Below, in pieces: positions 30,747 through 42,663 of a DNA stretch of 64,000 nt (the first letter of the stretch is position 1; each line of letters begins with the position of its first letter). The DNA is taken from positions 2,232,001 through 2,296,000 of the forward strand of contig NZ_JADWYI010000001.1 in assembly GCF_016904885.1 (NCBI RefSeq). Reading direction: 5' to 3'. Source of the DNA: Archangium primigenium. Lineage in GTDB: Bacteria; Myxococcota; Myxococcia; Myxococcales; Myxococcaceae. The notes below the pieces were generated by a model. That model saw nothing but the letters and a program-made list of their open reading frames with translations, was not told the DNA's origin and did no database searches. The translations under genes were made by a program, and so were the position numbers.

Positions 30747-31300
30747 GACGCGCGCTCGCGGGGCGGGGGCCAGGGCCAGTGGCCGCCGGGCAGGCGCAGG
30801 GCGGCGTACAGGTCGCGCGCGCCCGAGCCGAACACCCCCACGGCCATGAGGCCGAGCACGACCCGCAGGCCCTCGGGGATGGGCACGGGGGCCAGGGCGA
30901 GCGCCGTGGGCAACTGGCCGTTCGCGAGCAACTCCGGCACCACGTGCGCGAGCACCGCGCCATAGAGCAGGGCCATCACCGCGTGCGTGCAGCGCTCGCC
31001 CGGGTAGACGCCCCCGAGCGGCGCGCGCACCCGATCCTCCACCACGAAGTCCGCCAGGGTGATGCCGATCTCCGCGACGATGACGGCGCCGAGCACCGCC
31101 GCCCACGCGCCCCGCCAGGCGATCCACGGCAGGGTGGCGAAGAGCAGCGCGTAGAAGAAGTCCCGCGCGGCGTGCAGCAACAACTCGGGACGGGCGCCGG
31201 GCACGTGCGCGGGCAGCCGGGCCTTCCACTCGTGGTAGTACAGCGTGTCGAACGCGCCCAGCACGCCCTGGATCGCGAAGAGCCACAGCGCGGTGATCAT
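30743..31300 (-). CDS. Polytopic membrane protein, unknown function
   Basis: 185 aa, about five hydrophobic helices. The N-terminus ITALWLFAIQGVLGAFDTLYYHEWKARLP is distinctive, with His/Glu residues after the first helix, followed by ARDFFYALLFATLPW and IGITLADFVVEDR. Conserved acidic/His residues at helix ends suggest metal or heme contact, but that is speculation. It is coupled by ATGA overlaps to both neighbours (DUF4166 upstream, small membrane protein downstream). Confidence 0.7.
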   Translation of the reverse strand: MITALWLFAIQGVLGAFDTLYYHEWKARLPAHVPGARPELLLHAARDFFYALLFATLPWIAWRGAWAAVLGAVIVAEIGITLADFVVEDRVRAPLGGVYPGERCTHAVMALLYGAVLAHVVPELLANGQLPTALALAPVPIPEGLRVVLGLMAVGVFGSGARDLYAALRLPGGHWPWPPPRERAS

Positions 31301-31848
31301 GCCGCCTCCTCGGGTTGGACCTGGCCCTCGTAGACCAGGAGCGCGCCCACCAGGGCCGCGCCAATCCGCACGCGCACCCGCATGCCCTCGGGGGCGTCCG
31401 TCACCCAGGCCTCGACGCGGGGCGCGAGCAGCCGCGGCAGGGGCAGCCGCCAGGGCCCGAGCCGCAGCCACGCGCCCACCTGCTCGTAGCGCAGCCCCCT
31501 GGCCTCGGGGCACAGGCGGAAGACACACGCCACGGGGCCATGCCACTCCACGAGTTGCTCCCCGCGCCACACCTCCTGGCGCGTGGCGAGCGCATGGGCC
31601 CCGAAGGCGCGCTCCCAGCGCTGGCCCTCACCCTCGCGCCGCACGGCGAGCCGGGTGGGCACTCGCGCGCCCGCGGGCGGAAAGCGGCACACCCAGCCCA
31701 CCAGGGCGGCCAGGGGCCCCGTGCCGCGCTGGATGGTGAAGTGGCCCCGGGCGAGTCCCTCGCCGTGCAACCGGCGCACGCGCACGGGCAGCCGCTCCCA
31801 GTCCGGGCCCAGCAGCCGGGCATAGAGCGAGGGGTCGGGCGCGCTCAT
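31297..31848 (-). CDS. DUF4166 domain protein
   Basis: 183 aa. The sequence LLGPDWERLPVRVRRLHGEG...GHFTIQRGTGPLAALVGWVCRFP fits DUF4166: a LPxxVRRLH opening and an RGxG segment before a hydrophobic helix. In many bacteria DUF4166 is fused to a saccharopine-dehydrogenase-like domain; here it stands alone. Function unknown. It starts 13 bp after the chemoreceptor gene and overlaps the next gene (ATGA). Confidence 0.75.
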   Translation of the reverse strand: MSAPDPSLYARLLGPDWERLPVRVRRLHGEGLARGHFTIQRGTGPLAALVGWVCRFPPAGARVPTRLAVRREGEGQRWERAFGAHALATRQEVWRGEQLVEWHGPVACVFRLCPEARGLRYEQVGAWLRLGPWRLPLPRLLAPRVEAWVTDAPEGMRVRVRIGAALVGALLVYEGQVQPEEAA

Positions 31849-31861
31849 CCGGGTGGCCCCC

Positions 31862-33682
31862 TCAGCGCTGGAGCTGGTAGCGCTGGGCGATCTCCGTCAC
31901 CTCGCGCGTGACGGCCTGGAGCGTCTCGGTGGCCTGGAGCGTGGTGTCCAGGCGCTTCATCGTCTCGTCCATGCCGGAGGAGATGTGGGCGATGGCGTTG
32001 AAGATGTGCGAGATGCCCGTGTTCTGGTGGTTCACCGCCACGGCGATCTGCCGCACCGCCGCGGCGTTCTCCTGGATGATGAGGGACATCTCGCGCAGGT
32101 TGTTGCCCGAGGTCTTCACCCGCTCGAGGCCGCCCTCCACCTGGAGCGCGCCCTGCTCGCTCATGGAGACCACGTCGCGGATGGCGGTGCCGATGTCCAG
32201 CAGGCTCTTGCGGATGAGGGCGTTCTCCCGGATGGTCTGGTCGGCCAGCTTGCGGATTTCACTCGCCACCACGGCGAAGCCCGCGCCCTGGTCTCCCGCG
32301 CGCGCCGCCTCGATGGAGGCGTTGAGCGCGAGCAGGTGCGACTGGTCCGCCAGGTCCTTCACGGTGACGGCGATGTGGGCGATCTGCGTGGCGCTCTCCT
32401 GCAGCCGCAGCACCTTGCCCCGGATGCCATCCACGAAGTCGCGGATGGTGTTGAGCCCGGTGAGGGTGCGCTCCAGGGCCTCCTCGCCGTACTGGCCGAG
32501 CTTCTCGGCGTGACCGGCCACGCTGAGCACGCTCTCGGCCTTGTGCGAGGCGAGCTCGGAGGTGGTGCGGATCTCCTCGGAGGTGAGCTGCGCCTCCTGG
32601 AGGATGGCGACCTGCTCGGACAGGCGCTCGCGCTGCTGGGTGCTGGCGGTGCCCAGGCCCGTGCTGGCGGCGAGCAGCAGGCTCGCCGAGGCCTGCAGGC
32701 GGGTGGGAATCTCCTGCAGCCGGTTGAGCGCGAGCGACATCTCCATGGCCACGTCGCCCAGCTCGTCGGTGGAGGCCCAGGCGGGCGCCACGGGGCTGCC
32801 CTGGGACAGCCGCTCGATGGCCTGCTGGAGCGCCTCGGCGGCCCGACCCTGACGGCGCGCCAGCAGCCACGCGGAGAAGGTGGGGATGGTCAGCACGAAC
32901 AGGCCGAGGATGCTCAAGGACACCATCAACCGGTTGATGAGGGTGTCGCCGAAGTCACGCAGGTGCTGGGCGACGAGCTGCGCCTGCAGGGGCGAGAGCG
33001 CGGTGTCCTCGAGCACGGCGCGCGTCTCGGTGTCGCGCATCTCGGCGGTCTGCACGAGCAGCGCCATGCCCGCGAGCAGGAGGGTGCTCAACAGCAGGCT
33101 GGCGAAGATGTAGGGCAGGTACCAGCGCATCCGCATCCAGTCGAGGCCCTGGCCCGTCACGCGCGTGCGCACGCGCTCGCGCTGGGCGAGCACGAAGGGC
33201 ATCAGGAGCTGCTCGAGCTTGAGCGCCACGGGCAGGGACATCGCCTGGCCCACGGTGTAGGCGACGACGAGCTGCAAGAGGATGAGGACCGGGTGCTTGT
33301 GGAAGTGCACCACGAGCGGCACCGCCAGCAGCAGGCCGCCCAGCACGTAGGGCACCTGGATGCCCACCACCGCGAGCCGCCACGGCAGCCGCTGCAGGCG
33401 CAGCATGCGCTGCTCGGGCGTATCGCCCTCCGCCGGCACGGAGAAGCCCCAGCGCAGCACGGCCTGGATGCCCACCCACGGCAGCCCCAGGCCCAGCAGC
33501 GCGAAGAGGGGAGGCGCCAGGTAGCGCAGACTCCAGCTCATCTGCTCGGCCGTCAGTCCGATCGACAGCGCGAGCAGCGAGGTGGTCAGCGGGGCGGACA
33601 GCAGAATCCCCAGGGCCACGAGCAGGAACACGCGGCCGGCGAGCTGGGGAGGAAGAACCGTCTGGGGTTGGGCGCCGTTCAT
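31862..33682 (-). CDS. Methyl-accepting chemotaxis protein with six-helix membrane input
   Basis: 606 aa. Residues 15-270 hold six hydrophobic helices with short loops instead of the usual large periplasmic sensor flanked by two helices, so it probably senses within or near the membrane. A HAMP-like stretch follows (STDELGDVAMEMSLALNRL). The signalling domain has the hairpin-tip region ALNASIEAARAGDQGAGFAVVASEIRKLADQT. The C-terminus (RYQLQR) lacks an NWETF-type CheR/CheB tether. No other che gene is adjacent; a DUF4166/membrane-protein trio follows 13 bp downstream. Confidence 0.9.
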   Translation of the reverse strand: MNGAQPQTVLPPQLAGRVFLLVALGILLSAPLTTSLLALSIGLTAEQMSWSLRYLAPPLFALLGLGLPWVGIQAVLRWGFSVPAEGDTPEQRMLRLQRLPWRLAVVGIQVPYVLGGLLLAVPLVVHFHKHPVLILLQLVVAYTVGQAMSLPVALKLEQLLMPFVLAQRERVRTRVTGQGLDWMRMRWYLPYIFASLLLSTLLLAGMALLVQTAEMRDTETRAVLEDTALSPLQAQLVAQHLRDFGDTLINRLMVSLSILGLFVLTIPTFSAWLLARRQGRAAEALQQAIERLSQGSPVAPAWASTDELGDVAMEMSLALNRLQEIPTRLQASASLLLAASTGLGTASTQQRERLSEQVAILQEAQLTSEEIRTTSELASHKAESVLSVAGHAEKLGQYGEEALERTLTGLNTIRDFVDGIRGKVLRLQESATQIAHIAVTVKDLADQSHLLALNASIEAARAGDQGAGFAVVASEIRKLADQTIRENALIRKSLLDIGTAIRDVVSMSEQGALQVEGGLERVKTSGNNLREMSLIIQENAAAVRQIAVAVNHQNTGISHIFNAIAHISSGMDETMKRLDTTLQATETLQAVTREVTEIAQRYQLQR

Positions 33683-33790
33683 GAGACCTGGACCATTCTC
33701 CCAGAGGCGCGGGACGGAAACGACAAGACGGTGAGGGAAGATGGTCGAACACCCGCCTGGACGCCGCCCGGCGGGGCGCGGGTGTGGGAC

Positions 33791-34558
33791 TCAGGGGGGC
33801 TCGGTGCGCAGCAGTTCCCGGAAGAGCACCTGGGCCGCGTCCTGGAAGAGCCGGCCCGAGGCGAGCAGACCCCCACAGTGGTGCGGCTCGCGAGCGAGGG
33901 TGAGCGCCACGCACTTGCCCAGCACGGCCTCCCAGAAGGGCTCGCTGTCGGGTGGGAGCAGGTACTCCCGGATGATGTCCCGGGGCCAGGGCAGCACCGT
34001 GGTGGGGTCCGCGTCGCTCGGGCTGGTGAAGCAGTCCAGGTCCACGTCGAGCAACACGCACGCCGCGGCATCGAGAACCTCCCGGACCCGGTCTCCGGGT
34101 GCGGGTTGGAGGAAGGCCTCGGCGGCCCGGTCCACGGTGGACACCACCACCAGCCGATGGACCCGGCCGCGGGTGTCCACGTAGGTGTCGGCCGTGGTCG
34201 AGCCCCGGGGCCGGGCGCGCGCGAGCACCAGCGCGTCCCCCACCAGTCCCGCCTCCATGGCCGCGAGCACGTGGTCGTAGTTGCGCACATCCAGCTGCCA
34301 GCGCGCGTGCTCGTCCAGGGCGCGCAGGCCGGCGGAGCGGTCGGGGACGGCGGCCGGGGCCTGGGGCACCACGAGGTCCAGGTGGCGATCCAACGTCACC
34401 AGCAGGGCGGGGGGCCCCTCGGGCCCGAGGGCACACGCCCACGCCGGGAGCGCGAGCCGGTGGGGATCGAAGACGTAGGCATCCGTGGGCCCTCGTCCGC
34501 CGCCGAGCGCCAGGCGGATGACGCCCGCGAGCCGCAAGTGAAGGTGCGAGTCGTCCAT
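33791..34558 (-). CDS. UPF0489 family protein
   Basis: 255 aa from the ATG at 34558; a long open frame continuing upstream to 36877 is antisense to the S9 peptidase gene and is ignored. UPF0489 features: N-terminal DDSHLHL, LDVRNYDH, and VLLDVDLDCFTSP. The clustered Asp/His residues resemble the metal site of the arginase/deacetylase fold to which the family (human C5orf22) has been compared. Biochemical role unknown. Its start is 33 bp from that of the divergent peptidase gene, so the promoters must overlap. Confidence 0.75.
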   Translation of the reverse strand: MDDSHLHLRLAGVIRLALGGGRGPTDAYVFDPHRLALPAWACALGPEGPPALLVTLDRHLDLVVPQAPAAVPDRSAGLRALDEHARWQLDVRNYDHVLAAMEAGLVGDALVLARARPRGSTTADTYVDTRGRVHRLVVVSTVDRAAEAFLQPAPGDRVREVLDAAACVLLDVDLDCFTSPSDADPTTVLPWPRDIIREYLLPPDSEPFWEAVLGKCVALTLAREPHHCGGLLASGRLFQDAAQVLFRELLRTEPP

Positions 34559-34591
34559 GCGCAGGGCGGGGAGTGTAGGCTGCGCGTCCCC

Positions 34592-36838
34592 ATGCGCCAA
34601 GCTCCCTTCCTGCTCGCCGCCGCGCTCCTGGCCTCGGCCTGTGCGCCTGTCCTCACCCAGCACGCCCCGACGTCCGCCTCGTCCTCCTCTGCTTCCCCCA
34701 AGACCATGTCCCCTTCGCAAGAAGCCTTCCTGCGCGACTTCGCCCAGACGCGCCGCTTCATGAGTGGCCGTCCCGTCAGCGCGCGCTTCACCCCCGACGA
34801 GAAGACCATCCTCTTCCTGCGGGGCCAGCCGCGCGCCCCGGTGCAGACGCTGTTCGCCTTCGACGTGGCCACGGGTCAGACGCGCGAGCTGCTCACCCCC
34901 GAGTCCCTCCTCAAGGGGGGTGAGGAGACGCTCACCGCCGAGGAGAAGGCCCGCCGCGAGCGCATGCGGGTGAGCGCCCGGGGCTTCACCTCCTACCAGC
35001 TGTCCGAGGACGGCGCGTCCATCCTCGTGCCGCTCTCCGGGCGGCTCTACCTGGTGGACCGGGCGAGTGGCCGCTCCACGGAGCTCAAGACGGGCGCGGG
35101 GGTCATCGATCCGCGCTTCTCCGCGGACGGCAAGCACGTGGGCTACGTGCGTGACCAGGACGTCTACCGCCTGGAGGTGGCCACCAACACCGAGCACCGG
35201 GTGACGCAAGGGGGCACGCCCCAGAAGACCCACGGCCTGGCCGAGTTCGTCGCCCAGGAGGAGATGAGCCGCTTCTCCGGCTGGTGGTGGAGCCCGGACG
35301 CGCGCTTCGTCGCCTACACGGAGTCGGACACCTCGGGCGTGGAGAACCTCTCCATCATCGACGTGATGCACCCCGAGCGGGGCGCGGAGAACTACGCCTA
35401 CCCGCGCCCGGGCAAGCCCAACGCCCAGGTGCGCCTGGGCGTCACGCCCGCCACGGGCGGACCCACCGTCTGGGCGAAGTGGGACGCGGAGGCCTATCCC
35501 TACCTGGCCACGGTGGTGTGGCCGAAGAAGGGCCCCCTCACGCTGCTGGTGCAGAACCGCACCCAGACGGAGCAGAAGCTGCTCGCGGTGGACCTGGCGA
35601 GCGGCGCCACGCGCGAGCTGCTCACGGAGAAGGACGCGGCGTGGCTGGAGCTGGACCAGAGCTTCCCCCAGTGGGTGGACGAGGGCTTCCTCTGGTACAC
35701 CGAGCGCAACGGCGGCCCCGAGGTGGAGCTGCGGGGCGCGGACGGCGCGCTCGTGCGCTCGCTGGTGAAGCCGGAGGCGGGCCTGCGCGGCTTCGTGCGC
35801 TACCTGGAGAAGGAGCGCACGCTCTACTTCAACGGCGGTCCCAACCCCACGGAGAGCTACCTGTGGCGCGTGAAGGACGGCGGCGCGCCGGAGGCGGTGC
35901 GTCCGGGCACCACCGGCGAGGCGGTCGAGGGCGGCACAGTGTCCAAGACGGGCGCCCTGGTGCTCGTGACGCACGCGAGCCCCACCTCCATGCCCCGCTC
36001 CTTCGTGGCGCGCGCGGACGGCTCGCGCGTGGGCGAGCTGCCCTCGGTGGCCGTGGAGCCGTCGATCACGCCGCGCGTGGAGTTCCGCGAGGTGGGCCCG
36101 CTCAAGTTCCACACCTCGCTCGTGCGCCCGAGCACCGCGCGGCCCGGTGAGAAGCTGCCCGTCATCGTCGACGTGTACGCCGGCCCCACCGTCACCGTGG
36201 TGCACAAGAGCATGGCCGCGCACCTGCTGTCGCAGTGGATGGCGGACCAGGGCTTCCTCATCGCCCGCATCGACGGCCGCGGCACGCCCCTGCGCGGGGC
36301 CCAGTGGCAGCGCGCCGTGCACCTGGACTTCTCCGGCGTGACGCTGGAGGACCAGGCCGCGGGCATCCAGGCGCTCGCCGCCGAGGTGCCCGAGGTAGAC
36401 CTCTCCCGCGTGGGCATCGAGGGCTGGAGCTTCGGCGGCTACATGGCCGCGCTCGCCGCGCTCAAGGGGTCGGACGTCTTCAAGGCGGCCGTGGCGGGCG
36501 CGCCCGTGGTGGACTGGCTCGACTACGACACCCACTACACCGAGCGCTACCTGCGCCTGCCCCAGACGGACCCCGAGGCCTACGCGAAGAGCTCGCTGCT
36601 CACCTACGCGAGCGATCCGGCGCGCTCCATCTCCCCGCTCTTGCTCATCCACGGCACCGCGGACGACAACGTCTACTTCTTCCACACGCTCAAGCTGTCC
36701 GACGCGCTCTTCCGCGCCGGCAAGTACCACGAGCTGCTGCCCCTGAGTGGCCTCACCCACATGGTGCCCGACCCCCTCATCACCCAGCGGCAGTACGAGT
36801 GGGTGATGAACCACTTCAAGCGCCACCTGCGGCCCTGA
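34592..36838 (+). CDS. Lipoprotein dipeptidyl-peptidase IV-like S9 peptidase
   Basis: 748 aa. Signal peptide ends in a lipobox (LLASAC), so it is probably membrane-anchored. The N-terminal beta-propeller contains QEEMSRFSGWWWSPD, corresponding to the Glu-Glu pair that grips the substrate N-terminus in DPP IV. The catalytic alpha/beta-hydrolase triad is S613 (GWSFGG), D691 (HGTADDN) and H723 (GLTHMV). It should release X-Pro or X-Ala dipeptides. The long open frame reaching back to 31853 is antisense coincidence. Confidence 0.93.
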   Translation: MRQAPFLLAAALLASACAPVLTQHAPTSASSSSASPKTMSPSQEAFLRDFAQTRRFMSGRPVSARFTPDEKTILFLRGQPRAPVQTLFAFDVATGQTRELLTPESLLKGGEETLTAEEKARRERMRVSARGFTSYQLSEDGASILVPLSGRLYLVDRASGRSTELKTGAGVIDPRFSADGKHVGYVRDQDVYRLEVATNTEHRVTQGGTPQKTHGLAEFVAQEEMSRFSGWWWSPDARFVAYTESDTSGVENLSIIDVMHPERGAENYAYPRPGKPNAQVRLGVTPATGGPTVWAKWDAEAYPYLATVVWPKKGPLTLLVQNRTQTEQKLLAVDLASGATRELLTEKDAAWLELDQSFPQWVDEGFLWYTERNGGPEVELRGADGALVRSLVKPEAGLRGFVRYLEKERTLYFNGGPNPTESYLWRVKDGGAPEAVRPGTTGEAVEGGTVSKTGALVLVTHASPTSMPRSFVARADGSRVGELPSVAVEPSITPRVEFREVGPLKFHTSLVRPSTARPGEKLPVIVDVYAGPTVTVVHKSMAAHLLSQWMADQGFLIARIDGRGTPLRGAQWQRAVHLDFSGVTLEDQAAGIQALAAEVPEVDLSRVGIEGWSFGGYMAALAALKGSDVFKAAVAGAPVVDWLDYDTHYTERYLRLPQTDPEAYAKSSLLTYASDPARSISPLLLIHGTADDNVYFFHTLKLSDALFRAGKYHELLPLSGLTHMVPDPLITQRQYEWVMNHFKRHLRP

Positions 36839-36852
36839 GCGAGCGCCTGCTA

Positions 36853-36873
36853 GGGGCCCCTTGAAGGGGCCCC
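36853..36873. terminator. Perfect 8-bp GC hairpin after the S9 peptidase gene
   Basis: GGGGCCCC, a TTGAA loop, then GGGGCCCC form a perfect stem 15 bp after the stop. It lacks a T-run. With the next hairpin it separates the convergent peptidase and cold-shock genes. Confidence 0.5.
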
Positions 36874-36881
36874 GCAAAGCA

Positions 36882-36920
36882 GAAGGCCCGGCACTCCGTT
36901 TCGGGAGTCGCCGGGCCTTC
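36882..36920. terminator. Strong bidirectional terminator between convergent genes
   Basis: A long inverted repeat: GAAGGCCCGGC-ACTCC pairs with GGAGT-CGCCGGGCCTTC across GTTTCG. Flanking AA and TT on each side allow function in both directions, for the S9 peptidase gene (+) and the cold-shock gene (-). Confidence 0.8.
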
Positions 36921-36957
36921 CGTGCTTCAGCTCACCGCGAAGCGGTGAAACGACGCA

Positions 36958-37161
36958 TCAGGTGGCGCGCACGTTCTGGGCCTGCAGGCCCTTGGGCCCG
37001 CGGGCGACCTCGAACTCCACCCGCTGACCTTCCTGCAGGGTGCGGAAGCCGTCCATGTTGATGGCGGTGTGGTGGCAGAACACGTCCTCGCCACCTTCCT
37101 CCTGCGTGATGAAGCCAAAGCCCTTCGCGTCGTTGAACCACTTCACGGTGCCGATAGCCAT
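36958..37161 (-). CDS. Cold-shock domain protein (CspA family)
   Basis: 67 aa, the usual length for a single cold-shock domain that binds single-stranded RNA/DNA. RNP1 is KGFGFI; RNP2 is DVFCHH, where most family members have VFVH, so a Cys replaces Val. GTVKWFND and [10 protein letters not shown] are typical. GAGGAAGAG lies about 5 nt before the ATG. The 150-nt upstream gap contains GCCGAC...GTCGGC inverted repeats that could fold in the leader. Confidence 0.95.
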   Translation of the reverse strand: MAIGTVKWFNDAKGFGFITQEEGGEDVFCHHTAINMDGFRTLQEGQRVEFEVARGPKGLQAQNVRAT

Positions 37162-37312
37162 GCTGCTCTTCCTCGTCAGGAGCCGACCCGGAGACCGGCT
37201 CGTCGTCCCGTCCCCCGTCCGTCGGGTGACGATGATGGAGTTGTAGGCGCTTGGCCGACCGGCTGTCCAGTCGGCTCACGCGTTTTCCCCACTTTGACGG
37301 TTTAGCAGGGCT

Positions 37313-38522
37313 TCAAATTTCCAGCAGGAGCCGGGTGGGATCCTCGATGCAGTCCTTGATGCGCACGAGGAACTGCACGGCCTCGCGCCCGTCGATGAGG
37401 CGGTGATCGTAGGAGAGCGCCAGGTACATGATGGGCCGGATGACGACCTGGCCGTTGCGGGCCACCGGGCGCTCCACGATGTTGTGCATCCCCAGGATGC
37501 CCGTCTGGGGCGGGTTGAGGATGGGGGTGGAGAGCATCGAGCCGAAGGTGCCCCCGTTGGAGATGGTGAAGGTGCCGCCCTGCAGCTCGTTGATGGTGAG
37601 CTTGTCGTTGCGCGCGCGGGTGCCGAAGTCGCCGATCTTCTTCTCCATGTCCGCGAGCGACAGGCTGTCGGCATCGCGCAGCACGGGCACCACGAGTCCG
37701 CGCGAGCCGCTGACGGCCACGCCGATGTCGTAGTAGCGCTTGAAGATGACGTCCTCGCCGTCGATCTCCGCGTTGACCTGGGGGAAGGTCTTGAGCGCCT
37801 CGATGGCCGCGCGCACGAACAGGCTCATGAAGCCGAGCTTCACGCCGTGCTTGGCCTGGAACTTCTCGTTGTACTGCTTGCGCAGGTCCATCACCTCGCC
37901 CATGTCCACCTCGTTGAAGGTGGTGAGGATGGCGGCGTTGGACTGGGCCTGCAGCAGACGCTCGGCCACGCGGCGGCGCAGGGGCGTCATCTTCACGCGC
38001 TCCTCGCGGTCGGCGCGCGGGCGGGGACCGGAGGGGGCGGGCGGCGCGGCGGGCCGGGGCGCGGGGGCGGGCGCGGAGGGCTCGGCGGGGCGGTTGAGCT
38101 GACCCAGCGCGTCCTCCTTGGTGATGCGGCCTCCGGCGCCGGTGCCCTTGAGCTGGCTCACGTCCAGCTTGTTCTCCTCCACGATCTTCCGGGCGGTGGG
38201 CGTGATGCGCGCGTCGGCCGAGGCGCTGGACGCGGCGCTGGCGGCCGGAGCCGACTCGGCCGCGGCGGCGGGCTTGGACGCGGGCGCGCTGGCGCCCCCG
38301 GCCTCGATGGTGCCCAGCACGTCGCCCACGCGCACCTTGTCGCCCTCCTTGAAGGCGATGGCGGAGATGGCGCCGGCGGCGGGAGCGGGCACGTCGATGG
38401 TGACCTTGTCGGTCTCCAGCACGACGATGGGCTCGTCGGCGGCCACCGTCTCGCCCTGCTTCTTGTTCCACTTCCCGACGACGGCTTCAGTGATGGACTC
38501 GCCCAGGGGCGGGACTTTCAAT

Positions 38523-38533
<11 letters not shown>
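37313..38533 (-). CDS. sucB: 2-oxoglutarate dehydrogenase E2 (dihydrolipoyllysine succinyltransferase)
   Basis: 406 aa. Domains in order: lipoyl domain (1-76, lipoyl Lys43 in ETDKVTIDV), Ala/Pro linker, E3-binding domain (about 107-145, [15 protein letters not shown]), second Ala/Pro linker, and catalytic domain ending with [13 protein letters not shown] (catalytic His). It transfers the succinyl group from lipoate to CoA in the TCA cycle. It overlaps sucA by 11 bp and is the last gene of the pair; no E3 (lpd) gene is adjacent. Confidence 0.97.
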
Positions 38534-41429
<2,896 letters not shown>

Positions 41430-41676
41430 GGCGTGCTGTCTTTTACTGGAAGGCCGCCCCGTTGGGGGGTTTTCGGCACGTTTTATTGAGAAGTGGGGCC
41501 TGGCGCTCTCACGTCGGGGAGGGCCCGAGCAGCAAGGGTCATGCGCGACGTGAGCACAACTTCACCGTGTCCCTGTTCGGGGGCGGGGGCCGGGCGGGGC
41601 TACTTCCTGGCGTCCCCGCGCCCCGGGAGTGATAAACCGCCCCGGTCCTCCTCTTCTTAACCAGAAAGGCCTTCGC
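41430..41676. other. Divergent intergenic region sucA / enoyl-ACP reductase
   Basis: The 247 nt between the divergent starts should hold both promoters. An AT-richer patch (TTTTCGGCACGTTTTATTGAG, near 41470-41490) could hold a promoter for either side; no full -35/-10 pair or conserved operator was recognised. No gene fits here. Confidence 0.4.
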
Positions 41677-42513
41677 ATGCTGCTGCAGGGCAAGAAGCTC
41701 CTCATCACGGGCGTGCTCACCCCTCAGTCCATCGCCTACGGCGTCGCCGAACTCGCGCTGGAGCAGGGCGCGGACATCCTCCTCACGGGCTTTGGCCGGG
41801 CGCGCTCGCTCACGGAGCGCAGCGCCAAGCGGCTCAAGGCGGGCACCGAGGTGCTGGAACTGGACGTGGCCAACCCCGCGCACTTCCCCGCGCTCACCGA
41901 GGCGCTGCGCCAGCGCTGGGGCCGGGTGGACGGCGTGCTGCACGGCATCGCGTTCGCGCCCGAGGACGCCCTGGGCGGCAACTTCCTCAACACCCCGTGG
42001 GAGAGCGTGCAGACGGCGTTTCGCGTCTCGACCTTCTCCCTCAAGGAGCTGGCCGTGGCGGCCCTGCCCCTGATGACCCAGGGCGGCTCCATCGTCACGC
42101 TGGACTTCGACAACCGCGTCGCCTGGCCCATCTACGACTGGATGGGGGTGTGCAAGGCGGGCCTGGAGGCCACGGTGCGCTATCTGGCGCGCGACCTCGG
42201 GCCTAAAGGTATCCGGGTCAACGCTGTGGCCGCCGGGCCGCTGTCCACGGTGGCGGCCAAGGGCATTCCTGGTTTCAAATCCCTGGAAAGGGGCTGGGGT
42301 CGTCAGGCTCCGCTGGGGTGGGATGCTCGCAACAGCCATGAGGCGGTGGCACGCACGGCCTGTGCGCTGCTCTCGGACTGGCTCCCGTCCACGACGGGAG
42401 AGCTGGTGCACGTGGACGGCGGCTATCATGCGATCGGGGCCCCGCCGGTGGACACGAGCCAAGACGAGAAGGAGGAGAGCGGCCAGCCACCCCCGACGCC
42501 CTCGGCTGGTTGA
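41677..42513 (+). CDS. fabI: Enoyl-[acyl-carrier-protein] reductase (FabI/InhA type)
   Basis: 278 aa from the ATG at 41677 (AAAGG 8 nt upstream). It carries out the last reduction in fatty-acid elongation using NAD(P)H. The N-terminal cofactor segment LLITGVLTPQSIAYGVA resembles InhA (GI...DSSIAFHIA). The catalytic pair Y153 and K160 in YDWMGVCKAGLEA has the InhA-type spacing of seven. NAVAAGPLSTVAAKGI and a C-terminal VHVDGGYH also fit. A 20-residue acidic, Pro-rich tail follows. Confidence 0.93.
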   Translation: MLLQGKKLLITGVLTPQSIAYGVAELALEQGADILLTGFGRARSLTERSAKRLKAGTEVLELDVANPAHFPALTEALRQRWGRVDGVLHGIAFAPEDALGGNFLNTPWESVQTAFRVSTFSLKELAVAALPLMTQGGSIVTLDFDNRVAWPIYDWMGVCKAGLEATVRYLARDLGPKGIRVNAVAAGPLSTVAAKGIPGFKSLERGWGRQAPLGWDARNSHEAVARTACALLSDWLPSTTGELVHVDGGYHAIGAPPVDTSQDEKEESGQPPPTPSAG

Positions 42514-42525
42514 GTGCTGTACGGT

Positions 42526-42545
42526 GGGAGGAGCATGCTCCTCCC
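42526..42545. terminator. 20-bp perfect palindrome after fabI
   Basis: GGGAGGAGCATGCTCCTCCC is a perfect palindrome 12 bp after the fabI stop. It could fold as a hairpin in RNA with a very tight loop, or be bound as DNA. No T-run follows. It lies 118 bp before the chemosensory operon start. Confidence 0.4.
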
Positions 42546-42663
42546 CCGGGAGTCGTGTTTCGGCCCCCCCCCCGTCTTTCGCTGGGGGGCGAGGTCACGT
42601 TAGAGTCTTCACCGTTTCCTTCAACCGGGACCCGAACTTCGCGGCCCGGGCGGAGTACTGGGT

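Noticed and set aside
31853-36838. Very long open frames (1661 aa here, and 1028 aa antisense at 33791-36877)
   Set aside because: Only the ends correspond to real genes (S9 peptidase 34592-36838 and UPF0489 33791-34558). The rest is antisense to other genes and low-complexity His/Gly/Arg text, as is common in GC-rich DNA.
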